A DNA stretch of 64,000 nt from an uncultured Kangiella sp. (lineage in GTDB: Bacteria; Pseudomonadota; Gammaproteobacteria; Enterobacterales; Kangiellaceae). The position numbers and the translations under genes were made by a program. Positions 1 to 7,084 of this stretch are shown here, piece after piece. Positions within the stretch are counted from its first letter, which is position 1; each line of letters opens with the position of its first letter. Location: the NCBI GenBank assembly GCA_947503345.1, contig CANNCW010000002.1:62001-126000 (forward strand). Reading direction: 5' to 3'. The notes beneath the pieces are model-generated. The model did no database searches and was not told the DNA's origin. It was given only the letters and a program-made list of their open reading frames with translations.

Positions 1-1
1 C

Positions 2-2383
2 GCTATCGTGCAAAGTAAAGGTAATTACGAAGATAAATTTCGCCAGTTAGAGGAAGTGTTGCCTACTCCAAACGATTACCGTAATGCTGCCGGTGAACCC
101 GGCCGTGATTATTGGCAACAAAAAGTTGATTATAAAATTGACGTATCTTTAGATGAAGCGAAACGAATTCTTACCGCAAAGCAAAAAGTTACTTATCACA
201 ACCAATCTCCTTACGCACTAAAATACCTTTGGTTGCAATTAGAACAAAACAAATTTCGTGAAGACTCTATTGCAAGCCGATCCGCTGATTTTGGCGGAAT
301 AGGTCGTCGTGGACCAAGTAGTTCGGCTCCAAGTAGCGATAAAGCTGCAAAGATCAGCTACGGAGCTTTACGAGCACAACAGTGGTTAGATGACCACGAC
401 ATAGGTTATAAAATAAGTAATGTAAAAGACAGCAATGGTACGCCATTGAAATACCTAATTAACAGTGCACAGATGCGAATTGATTTACCAAAGCCATTAA
501 AAACTGGTGAATCTTTTGAGTTTAGCCTTGATTATCGATATCAATTGCTAGAAGAAAATGCTGTTTCAGCACGTGCAGGTTATGAGCATTTTCCGGATGA
601 TGCGAGAAAGGGCGGGAATGATATTTTCTTGGTGGCACAGTGGTTCCCTCGCTTGGCCAGTTATTCAGATTATGAAGCCTGGCATAACAAAGAGTTTTTA
701 GGTCGCGGTGAGTTTACTTTAGAGTTTGGTGACTATGATGTCTCAATAACAGTTCCTGCCGATCATATCGTCGCATCTACTGGTGTTTTAACTAATGATG
801 GTGATGTTCTTACAGCAAAGCAGCGTCAACGTTTAAAAAATGCTGAAAATGCTAAACGACCAGTATTTATCGTAACGGCTGAAGAAGCTTTGGAGAATGA
901 GCGAGTAGGTTCTGACAGGACCAAAACTTGGAATTTTAAAGCTAAAAATGTTCGTGACTTTGCATGGGCGTCTTCAAGAAAGTTCATGTGGGATGCTAAA
1001 GGCTATCATCAAGATAGCGAAACTATGCCGATGGTAATGGCGATGTCTTTCTATCCAAAAGAAGGCGGTGACTTATGGAAGAAATACTCAACGGAGTCCG
1101 TTATTCATACCATGGAAGTTTATGGCCGATTTACTTTTGATTATCCTTACCCAACGTCCATAAGTGTTAATGGTCCTGTGGGTGGTATGGAATATCCCAT
1201 GATTACTTTTAATGGCCCTAGAACTACTTGGAATAAAGATGGAAGCCGTACTTATTCACAAGCTGAGAAGCGCTTTTTAATTGGCGTGGTGATTCATGAA
1301 GTGGGGCATAACTATTTCCCGATGATAGTAAATTCTGATGAGCGTCAATGGACTTGGATGGATGAAGGTTTAAATAGCTTTTTAGATGGTGTTGCGGGGC
1401 GTGAGTGGGATCCTAATATCCCATGGGGAGTAGAGCCTAGGGATATTACAGGTTATATGAAGTCTAATGTGCAGGTCCCGATTATGACTCAGTCTGATAG
1501 TGTTTTGCGATTAGGCCCCAATGCTTATACAAAACCTGCCGCAGCTTTAAATATTCTACGGGAGGTTATCCTTGGGCGTGAATTATTTGATTTTGCCTTT
1601 AAGGAATATTCAACTCGTTGGGAAAATAAAAGACCGACGCCAGCTGATTTCTTTAGAACCATGGAAGAAGCTTCGGGCGTAGATTTAGACTGGTTTTGGC
1701 GAGGTTGGTTTTATACAACAGATCACGTAGATATCTCAGTTGATAAAGTCTATAAGTTAAGGCTAGATACACAAAACCCTGACATTGAATTTGACTTACT
1801 AAGAAAAGAAGAGGCCGATAAACCAACTTCGCTTTTTGTAGAAAGAGAGCGTAAAGCGGGCAATAAAACATGGGTTGAGCGTAATGATGATATTAGGGAT
1901 TTCTATGATGATAATGATCGCTTTACGGTTACAAATAAAGAACGAAACAAATATCAGCAAAATTTAGCAAATTTAAAGCCTTGGGAAAGAAAAGCCCTAG
2001 AAAGAGCTCTTAAAGAAAATAAAAACTATTACGTTATCGATTTTACTAACAAAGGCGGTTTGGTAATGCCAATTTTGTTGCAGTTGGAATATGCTGATGG
2101 AGAGAAGGAAATGATGCATATACCAGCAGAAATTTGGCGACGTGCTCCAAAAGAGGTCAGCAAATTAATTGTAACTGAAAAAGAATTGCTACAAGTTACT
2201 GTTGACCCTCAATGGGAAACGGCTGATGTCGATATGGAAAATAACCACTTTCCTCGACGCATTATTCCATCACGCATTGAGGCTTTTAAATCCAAACCAA
2301 GCTCAGATAAAGTACGTAGAGATATCATGCAAGATATTAAAACCAAAGTGAAAGAACCAAAAGAAAAACCTTATAAAAAATGA
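2..2383 (+). CDS. M1-family zinc metallopeptidase (5' end outside window)
   Basis: Probable secreted aminopeptidase-like metalloprotease. The reading frame is open to the first base of the window, so the N-terminus, where a signal peptide is expected, is missing. A GTG at base 8 is in frame but is probably not the start. Counting from that GTG, the exopeptidase-type motif GGMEYP lies at residues 392-397, the zinc motif HEVGH at 430-434, and the third zinc ligand in WMDEGL at E453. This gives the HExxH-x18-E spacing of clan MA family M1. A long C-terminal part (about 560-791) is rich in Lys and Glu. The stop overlaps the next start codon (ATGATG), so the two genes are co-transcribed. The family is clear; the substrate is unknown. 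Confidence 0.9.
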   Translation, partial: AIVQSKGNYEDKFRQLEEVLPTPNDYRNAAGEPGRDYWQQKVDYKIDVSLDEAKRILTAKQKVTYHNQSPYALKYLWLQLEQNKFREDSIASRSADFGGIGRRGPSSSAPSSDKAAKISYGALRAQQWLDDHDIGYKISNVKDSNGTPLKYLINSAQMRIDLPKPLKTGESFEFSLDYRYQLLEENAVSARAGYEHFPDDARKGGNDIFLVAQWFPRLASYSDYEAWHNKEFLGRGEFTLEFGDYDVSITVPADHIVASTGVLTNDGDVLTAKQRQRLKNAENAKRPVFIVTAEEALENERVGSDRTKTWNFKAKNVRDFAWASSRKFMWDAKGYHQDSETMPMVMAMSFYPKEGGDLWKKYSTESVIHTMEVYGRFTFDYPYPTSISVNGPVGGMEYPMITFNGPRTTWNKDGSRTYSQAEKRFLIGVVIHEVGHNYFPMIVNSDERQWTWMDEGLNSFLDGVAGREWDPNIPWGVEPRDITGYMKSNVQVPIMTQSDSVLRLGPNAYTKPAAALNILREVILGRELFDFAFKEYSTRWENKRPTPADFFRTMEEASGVDLDWFWRGWFYTTDHVDISVDKVYKLRLDTQNPDIEFDLLRKEEADKPTSLFVERERKAGNKTWVERNDDIRDFYDDNDRFTVTNKERNKYQQNLANLKPWERKALERALKENKNYYVIDFTNKGGLVMPILLQLEYADGEKEMMHIPAEIWRRAPKEVSKLIVTEKELLQVTVDPQWETADVDMENNHFPRRIIPSRIEAFKSKPSSDKVRRDIMQDIKTKVKEPKEKPYKK

Positions 2384-2895
2384 TGCGCATAGTTAAGCTA
2401 ATAGTTATAACTTTGCTGGTTTGCTTATTTGGTAAGCCAGCTTTAGCTCATAAGTTGAATGCTGCAGAAACCAGTATAAGCTATAACCAGCGAACCAAAA
2501 ACTTAGAAATAGTCCACAGATTCTTCATGCATGATGTCAATCATTTAATACAAGCTTATTACAAAAATAAAACGAATAAGCCGTTGGAAGGAGCAGATGA
2601 AACGCTATTTACTAGTTATATAATCGAAAACACAAAACTTAATCTAATAGATAAAAATGGAGAGCAATTAACGTATAGTTATATAGGTTCTGAGCAGGAT
2701 GGTAAACATTATTTTATTTATCAAGAAGTAAGCTCTAATCTAGTAAAGCCTTTAGCAGAGCTTGAAATCGATGTTACTACTATGCAGAACAAATGGAAGC
2801 CAAAATATTGGTTATTTAATATTAGTTTAAAAGATAAGTTTCAAAATAGTTTCGTCTTGGATAGCAATAGCTACAAAAAAGCTTTAGCTCTTTGA
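2380..2895 (+). CDS. Small secreted DUF6702-like protein
   Basis: A 171-residue protein with a clear signal peptide: MMR, a hydrophobic stretch, then cleavage probably after PALA near residue 23. The mature part begins with HKLNAAETSISY and resembles the DUF6702 group of small exported proteins, whose function is unknown. Its start overlaps the stop of the metallopeptidase gene in a four-base ATGA, so translation is probably coupled and the two may act together outside the inner membrane. Two adjacent ATG codons (2380, 2383) could serve as the start. The last codons form the left arm of a bidirectional terminator. Confidence 0.7.
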   Translation: MMRIVKLIVITLLVCLFGKPALAHKLNAAETSISYNQRTKNLEIVHRFFMHDVNHLIQAYYKNKTNKPLEGADETLFTSYIIENTKLNLIDKNGEQLTYSYIGSEQDGKHYFIYQEVSSNLVKPLAELEIDVTTMQNKWKPKYWLFNISLKDKFQNSFVLDSNSYKKALAL

Positions 2896-2919
2896 CCTAT
2901 ATGATGGCTAAAGCTTTTT
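2875..2919. terminator. Bidirectional intrinsic terminator between convergent genes
   Basis: A 13-bp inverted repeat (2876-2888 with 2907-2919) has the core GCTTTAGC/GCTAAAGC flanked by A and T tracts, giving a T run after the stem on both strands. It separates the plus-strand DUF6702 gene from the minus-strand uspA-like gene. The left arm overlaps the last codons of the DUF6702 gene. Confidence 0.8.
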
Positions 2920-2942
2920 ACTACTAAATCTTATAAAAGCAT

Positions 2943-3338
2943 TTAAACCTTAAACAAGGTGACATCGCATGATGCATGATTGACAACGCCATTTGCTGTA
3001 GAGCCAATGAAGGCTTTAATTCCTTTTTTAGAGTGAGTACCTAATATTATTAAATCTGCTTTTTTCTTATCAGCAAGTTCACAAATTTGCTCATAAGGCT
3101 TACCAAATTTAACACCGCTAAATTTTTTACTAATACCAAAGGAGGAGGTAATCTTTGTCATTTTAGGTATGATTTTCTCCTTAAGTTCTTTCTGGTAGTC
3201 TTTAGGCAATAATTGGTAAGGAATTACATTGATTACATGTAGCTTTGCTCCATAAAGTTCAGATAAAGCAACGGCTTTAGCAAGAACGTCTTTGCCTTCT
3301 TTAGTTGCTTCAATTGCACAAACAATAGTTTTATACAT
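2943..3338 (-). CDS. Universal stress protein, UspA family
   Basis: A 131-residue single-domain Usp protein of the usual length. It starts MYKTIVCAIE and carries the nucleotide-binding loop near the C-terminus (G100, G106 and GST at 112-114), so it is probably of the ATP-binding type. Usp proteins are cytoplasmic stress-tolerance factors. It is the last gene of a minus-strand run hemN-fnr-Yip1-uspA, with 27 bp to the Yip1 gene and no promoter visible in that gap. The position suggests expression together with Fnr-linked functions. No Fnr box was seen directly upstream. Confidence 0.9.
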   Translation of the reverse strand: MYKTIVCAIEATKEGKDVLAKAVALSELYGAKLHVINVIPYQLLPKDYQKELKEKIIPKMTKITSSFGISKKFSGVKFGKPYEQICELADKKKADLIILGTHSKKGIKAFIGSTANGVVNHASCDVTLFKV

Positions 3339-3365
3339 AAACCCTCCAATAAGTTGTTATAAGTT

Positions 3366-3962
3366 TTAGGACGTGAATTCAGGAGCTACACCCATTCCCC
3401 AGAATAAAACACTGATAGCAATGGAGCCAACTGCAAGTACCATTGCAACCGCAAGGATAGAATTGCTAAACATAAAGCCTTTTTCTACGTTTACATTCAT
3501 CATAATAGGGGTGCCAATAAATAAAAGTCTCACGGCATAAGCTAAAGCAGCTAATGTGATTAAAGTATCAAGCCACAGAATAGGGTAGACACTGACTATA
3601 CTTGCTAAAAATAATGGAGTAGCAGAATAAACTATTAAAGCAAAACAGTCGGATAGTTTAGCTTCTGAGCCATAAGTTTGCGCCATCCAGCGTATAAAGT
3701 GAGCAAATATATAGGCGCCAGCTAGCATGCCTATATAAGCTGCAACTGAAATTTTTAAAGCACTATCAGAGGTTAATTTTGTAGCTTCCTCAGAACCTAC
3801 TTGCCATCCTATATAGACGGTGCCGATAAAAGCAGCTGCTACGGGAATTAACGCCATAAATATTAAAAATCGGACATAGATTTGTTGAATGGTGAAATTT
3901 TTACTCTTAATGGCTTGCCAAGTTTCTTCTGGGTTATAGAGTAAGTTGAAGCGGTTTTTCAT
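3366..3962 (-). CDS. Yip1-domain inner-membrane protein
   Basis: A 198-residue integral membrane protein with about five hydrophobic segments and the NPEETWQAIKS N-terminus typical of bacterial Yip1 (PF04893) proteins. The biochemical role is unknown for bacterial members. It begins 15 bp after the fnr stop and is followed by the universal stress gene, so all three probably lie on one transcript. I see no frameshift or truncation. The family call is firm, the function open. Confidence 0.8.
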   Translation of the reverse strand: MKNRFNLLYNPEETWQAIKSKNFTIQQIYVRFLIFMALIPVAAAFIGTVYIGWQVGSEEATKLTSDSALKISVAAYIGMLAGAYIFAHFIRWMAQTYGSEAKLSDCFALIVYSATPLFLASIVSVYPILWLDTLITLAALAYAVRLLFIGTPIMMNVNVEKGFMFSNSILAVAMVLAVGSIAISVLFWGMGVAPEFTS

Positions 3963-3977
3963 TATTAATCCCCTTGT

Positions 3978-4691
3978 TTATAAATGGCAACTGGTACCTG
4001 CAAAGTGACTTAGGCTTTGCATATCTTGAATAACTATTTCTTTTTGCTTTAATTCTAATAGTTGAAGCTTATGTAACTTTTTAAATAATCGACTGATAGT
4101 CTCAACCGCCATGCCTAAATAGTTTGCGATATCTACCTGAGTCATTGGTAGTTGAAAACGATTAGAAGCTAGTCCACGGTTCGCATAGCGGCGTGATAAA
4201 TTGATAATAAAAGCTGCCAATCTTTGCTCAGCATTCTTTTTGTTAAGTAGTAAGAACAGCGCTTTATCGTCTTGAATCTCGTGGCTCATGATTTTAAGGA
4301 GTTGGCTTCTCAAGCCAGGGATCTGTCCCGCTAAAATATCAAGTTTGTTGTAGGGTAGAGCGCAAACTAATGATGTATCTAATGCCTTAGCAAAACTTTG
4401 GTGAGTATTTTCTGCTATGGCATCCAGTCCAATTATTTCGCCAGGCAAATAAAAGCCAGTGATTTGCTCTACACCATCCATATCTACGGTGTAAGTTTTT
4501 AAACTACCAGAGCGGATTGCATAAATTGATTTTAAAGGGTCACCACTTCTAAACAAGATCTCATCTTTTTGGTAAGGCTTGCGTCTTTTAATAATGCTAT
4601 CTAGGTGCTCAATTTCTGCATCGGCCAACATAACAGGAAGGCATAACTGGCTGATACTGCAACTTTGACACTTAATCTGGTCTAAATTCAT
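3978..4691 (-). CDS. fnr: Fnr oxygen-sensing transcription regulator
   Basis: A Crp/Fnr-family regulator of 237 residues. The four cysteines needed to hold the oxygen-labile [4Fe-4S] cluster are present: C8, C11 and C17 at the N-terminus (CxxCx5C) and C110 in SLVCALP. A cyclic-nucleotide-type beta-barrel and dimer helix follow, then a C-terminal winged helix whose recognition helix contains VETISRLF, with the E-xx-S-R signature that reads TTGAT half sites. Two perfect TTGAT-N4-ATCAA sites lie in this window, before hemN and ccoN. The gene sits 50 bp after hemN; I found no Fnr box in that gap, so no local autoregulation is visible. Confidence 0.95.
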   Translation of the reverse strand: MNLDQIKCQSCSISQLCLPVMLADAEIEHLDSIIKRRKPYQKDEILFRSGDPLKSIYAIRSGSLKTYTVDMDGVEQITGFYLPGEIIGLDAIAENTHQSFAKALDTSLVCALPYNKLDILAGQIPGLRSQLLKIMSHEIQDDKALFLLLNKKNAEQRLAAFIINLSRRYANRGLASNRFQLPMTQVDIANYLGMAVETISRLFKKLHKLQLLELKQKEIVIQDMQSLSHFAGTSCHL

Positions 4692-4741
4692 TAGTCTGGT
4701 CTCAAAGGATTAAACAAGCCAAGTGTAGCAATTCTGTTCAT

Positions 4742-6100
4742 TTAAATCACCCTTGAGTAAGCTTGTAATTGATTAATTTCTTTTAAGTAACTATCAAATA
4801 TCATGCATATGTTCCTGATGAAATATCGTCCATTTTCCGTTACAGAAATACTCTTTTGATTAATAGATATTAGATTATCATAGATAAATTCCTGAAGCTG
4901 ATTTAGTTCGAATTTAAAATAGCTATTAAAATTAATACAATAATTTTTCTCTATTTCAGCAATATCCAGCTTAAAGTTACATATTAACTCCATTATTACA
5001 TCTCTTCTTAACACATCATCATCTGATAACTGGCAACCTCTCCAAATAGGAAGTTGATTTGATTTAAGCATTTGGTAGTAGCTAGGAAGATCCGTTACAT
5101 TTTGACTGTAACGATTATTTACATTGCTTATTGAAGAAACTCCAATGCCAACCAACTCGTGGTCTTTATGTGTAGTATAACCCTGAAAGTTTCTATGTAA
5201 CTTTCCTTTGGTTTGCGCGATATTTAAACCATCATCCGGAAGAGCAAAATGATCCATACCAATGTAAACATATCCCGCATCAATCAATTGATTCATTGTT
5301 TGCTCAAAAATAGCTATTTTTTGCTCTGGAGAAGGTAGGTCTGCAGAATTAATTTTTCTTTGAGGCTTAAAACGGTGGGGGAGGTGAGCATAGTTATAAA
5401 GGGCTATACGTTCGGGCTTTAACTCAACAATCTTTCCAACAGTCGCACTGAATGTTTCAGTAGTTTGGTGAGGCAAGCCATATATTAAATCCATATTAAT
5501 CGAATCAAAATAACTACCTCGAGCTTGTTTTACTAGCTTGCTTACTGATTGAAAGTCATTTTGGCGATTTATAGCCTTCTGAACCTTGCTGTCAAAGTCT
5601 TGAATACCAATGGAAATTCTATTAAAGCCCATGTCATAAAGCTGAATTAATTCAGCAGGTTCCAGAGTTCTTGGGTCTAGCTCTATTGAAATCTCAGCGT
5701 CTTCAGAAATTTCAAATAACTTAGCTAAATTGTCCATGATTTGAGCTAATTGCTGAACATTTAAAAATGTAGGAGTGCCGCCGCCAAAATGTATTTGTCC
5801 CAGTTTAGTAGAGTGACTGTTTGCGGCTACCATCTCAGCTTCTTTTAATAAATAATGGATATATTCATCTGCTTTACTCTTATCTTTAGTTATGACTTTA
5901 TTACAAGCACAGTAGTAACAAATATTAGAGCAAAAAGGTATGTGAATATATAGAGATAGTGTTTTGTGCTGAGTACCACTCAATGCTTGCAGGTATTGTT
6001 TAGCTGTAAAGTCATTGTTAAACTCTAAAGCTGTAGGATACGAGGTATATCTCGGCCCAGAAACATTATATTTTTGAATCAGTTTACTACTTAATTGCAT
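4742..6100 (-). CDS. hemN: Oxygen-independent coproporphyrinogen III dehydrogenase
   Basis: A radical-SAM enzyme that decarboxylates coproporphyrinogen III to protoporphyrinogen IX without oxygen, needed for haem synthesis at low O2. At 452 residues it matches true HemN rather than the shorter HemW. The iron-sulfur motif is C57, C61, C64 plus C66 (CxxxCxxCxC), as in E. coli HemN. The SAM-contact motif HFGGGTPTFL follows at about 103-112, with EISIELDPR after it. A perfect Fnr box lies 62-75 bp upstream with a -10 hexamer at class II spacing. This supplies haem for the adjacent cbb3 oxidase under oxygen limitation. Confidence 0.95.
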   Translation of the reverse strand: MQLSSKLIQKYNVSGPRYTSYPTALEFNNDFTAKQYLQALSGTQHKTLSLYIHIPFCSNICYYCACNKVITKDKSKADEYIHYLLKEAEMVAANSHSTKLGQIHFGGGTPTFLNVQQLAQIMDNLAKLFEISEDAEISIELDPRTLEPAELIQLYDMGFNRISIGIQDFDSKVQKAINRQNDFQSVSKLVKQARGSYFDSINMDLIYGLPHQTTETFSATVGKIVELKPERIALYNYAHLPHRFKPQRKINSADLPSPEQKIAIFEQTMNQLIDAGYVYIGMDHFALPDDGLNIAQTKGKLHRNFQGYTTHKDHELVGIGVSSISNVNNRYSQNVTDLPSYYQMLKSNQLPIWRGCQLSDDDVLRRDVIMELICNFKLDIAEIEKNYCINFNSYFKFELNQLQEFIYDNLISINQKSISVTENGRYFIRNICMIFDSYLKEINQLQAYSRVI

Positions 6101-6134
6101 TAATATCTTTTAGCTAAAATAATTTTATGTAGCT

Positions 6135-6175
6135 AGCATAATCTGGTATCGAATTTTGAACTTGATATATATCAA
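6135..6175 (-). promoter_or_regulatory. Fnr box and class II promoter of hemN
   Basis: TTGATATATATCAA at 6162-6175 is a perfect palindromic Fnr site (TTGAT-N4-ATCAA). On the minus strand a -10 like hexamer TATGCT lies at 6140-6135, placing the expected transcription start near 6128, about 41 bp from the box centre. That is the spacing of Fnr class II activation. It points at hemN; the other neighbour ends here and is not controlled by it. Confidence 0.85.
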
Positions 6176-6205
6176 GTTTCTATCTCTTTATAGTATGAGA
6201 AATGC

Positions 6206-6907
6206 CTAATGCTGATGTTTTTGGTGCATTTCATGACTATTATTTCGATGTTGAGAGTGGTCCTGACTAAAGGCTGACCAAATATAAAATGCACCCATTA
6301 TAATAAAGAATAAAGCGATCGAATTCTTAATCCAATTTGACTTGAAGTAGTTAACGACTTTATGACTTGATACCCCCATGGCATACATCATTGGTAAAGT
6401 ACCCAGGCCGAAACAAAGCATTACGATAAAGCCTTGAACAGGATCGGCGCTACTAATAGCAAGTGCCAGAGCGCTATATACCAAACCACATGGTAAAAAG
6501 CCCCACAGTAAACCAATTACTATCGCTTTTGGTGTTGAATCAATCGGGAGAAAGGAAGCTTGTATTGGTCTAATTTTATTCCAAATTTTATATCCGATTT
6601 TTTCTAATGCTAACAAAGGTGAGCTAATGTTGATTAAATACAAGCCCAACAAAATCATAAAGACGCCACTGAGTATTGGTAATATAGGAAGCTTGACTGA
6701 TAAAATAGCAAAGCCTAAAACAGCACTTAATGCTCCTAATATTGAATAACTAATTACTCTAAATAGTTGATAAATAAGCCCTAACTGTAATTGTTTATTT
6801 TTATTAGTGGTTTGATTAAAGGCGATGGTTATACCACCACACATACCAACACAATGAAGTGAGCCAAATAGGCCCATTGCAAAAGCGGTTATATATAAAT
6901 GAAACAT
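6206..6907 (-). CDS. TauE/SafE-like membrane protein of the cbb3 cluster, His-rich tail
   Basis: A 233-residue membrane protein of the sulfite-exporter TauE/SafE (UreH-like) type that commonly closes cbb3 oxidase assembly operons. It has about six membrane segments and the N-terminal signature GSLHCVGMCGGI, with two Cys in the first membrane helix. The last 17 residues (DHSQHRNNSHEMHQKHQH region) are very rich in His and could bind copper or another metal. It starts five bases after the ccoS stop and is the last gene of the cco operon. The exact role is not established; copper handling during oxidase assembly is an inference from context, the paired Cys and the tail. Confidence 0.75.
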   Translation of the reverse strand: MFHLYITAFAMGLFGSLHCVGMCGGITIAFNQTTNKNKQLQLGLIYQLFRVISYSILGALSAVLGFAILSVKLPILPILSGVFMILLGLYLINISSPLLALEKIGYKIWNKIRPIQASFLPIDSTPKAIVIGLLWGFLPCGLVYSALALAISSADPVQGFIVMLCFGLGTLPMMYAMGVSSHKVVNYFKSNWIKNSIALFFIIMGAFYIWSAFSQDHSQHRNNSHEMHQKHQH

Positions 6908-6912
6908 AGGCT

Positions 6913-7083
6913 TTAGTCGTTATTTCTCTTTTTAGAATTTTCTTTTTTGTCATCAAATAAAATCTGACTTGATTCCCTATCTAAGTCAGAGTACTGATCG
7001 TTATTGACCGCCCAAAAGAATAGCGCTATGGCAATTGCTAAGAGTAGTAATGTTAAGGGGATTAAATAGTAAATAGCATTCAT
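6913..7083 (-). CDS. ccoS: cbb3 oxidase maturation protein CcoS
   Basis: A short gene of 56 codons starting MNAIYYLIPLTLLLL. One N-terminal membrane helix (about 4-24) is followed by FFWAVNNDQYSDLD, the typical CcoS junction, and a charged cytoplasmic tail. CcoS is needed for cofactor insertion into CcoN in other proteobacteria. The gene starts one base after the ccoI stop and ends just before the TauE-like gene, so it is clearly part of the operon. Identification rests on length, topology, motif and position. Confidence 0.9.
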   Translation of the reverse strand: MNAIYYLIPLTLLLLAIAIALFFWAVNNDQYSDLDRESSQILFDDKKENSKKRNND

Positions 7084-7084
7084 A

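Noticed and set aside
4692..4741. Fnr autoregulatory site before fnr
   Set aside because: No TTGAT-N4-ATCAA or near match in the 50-bp gap.
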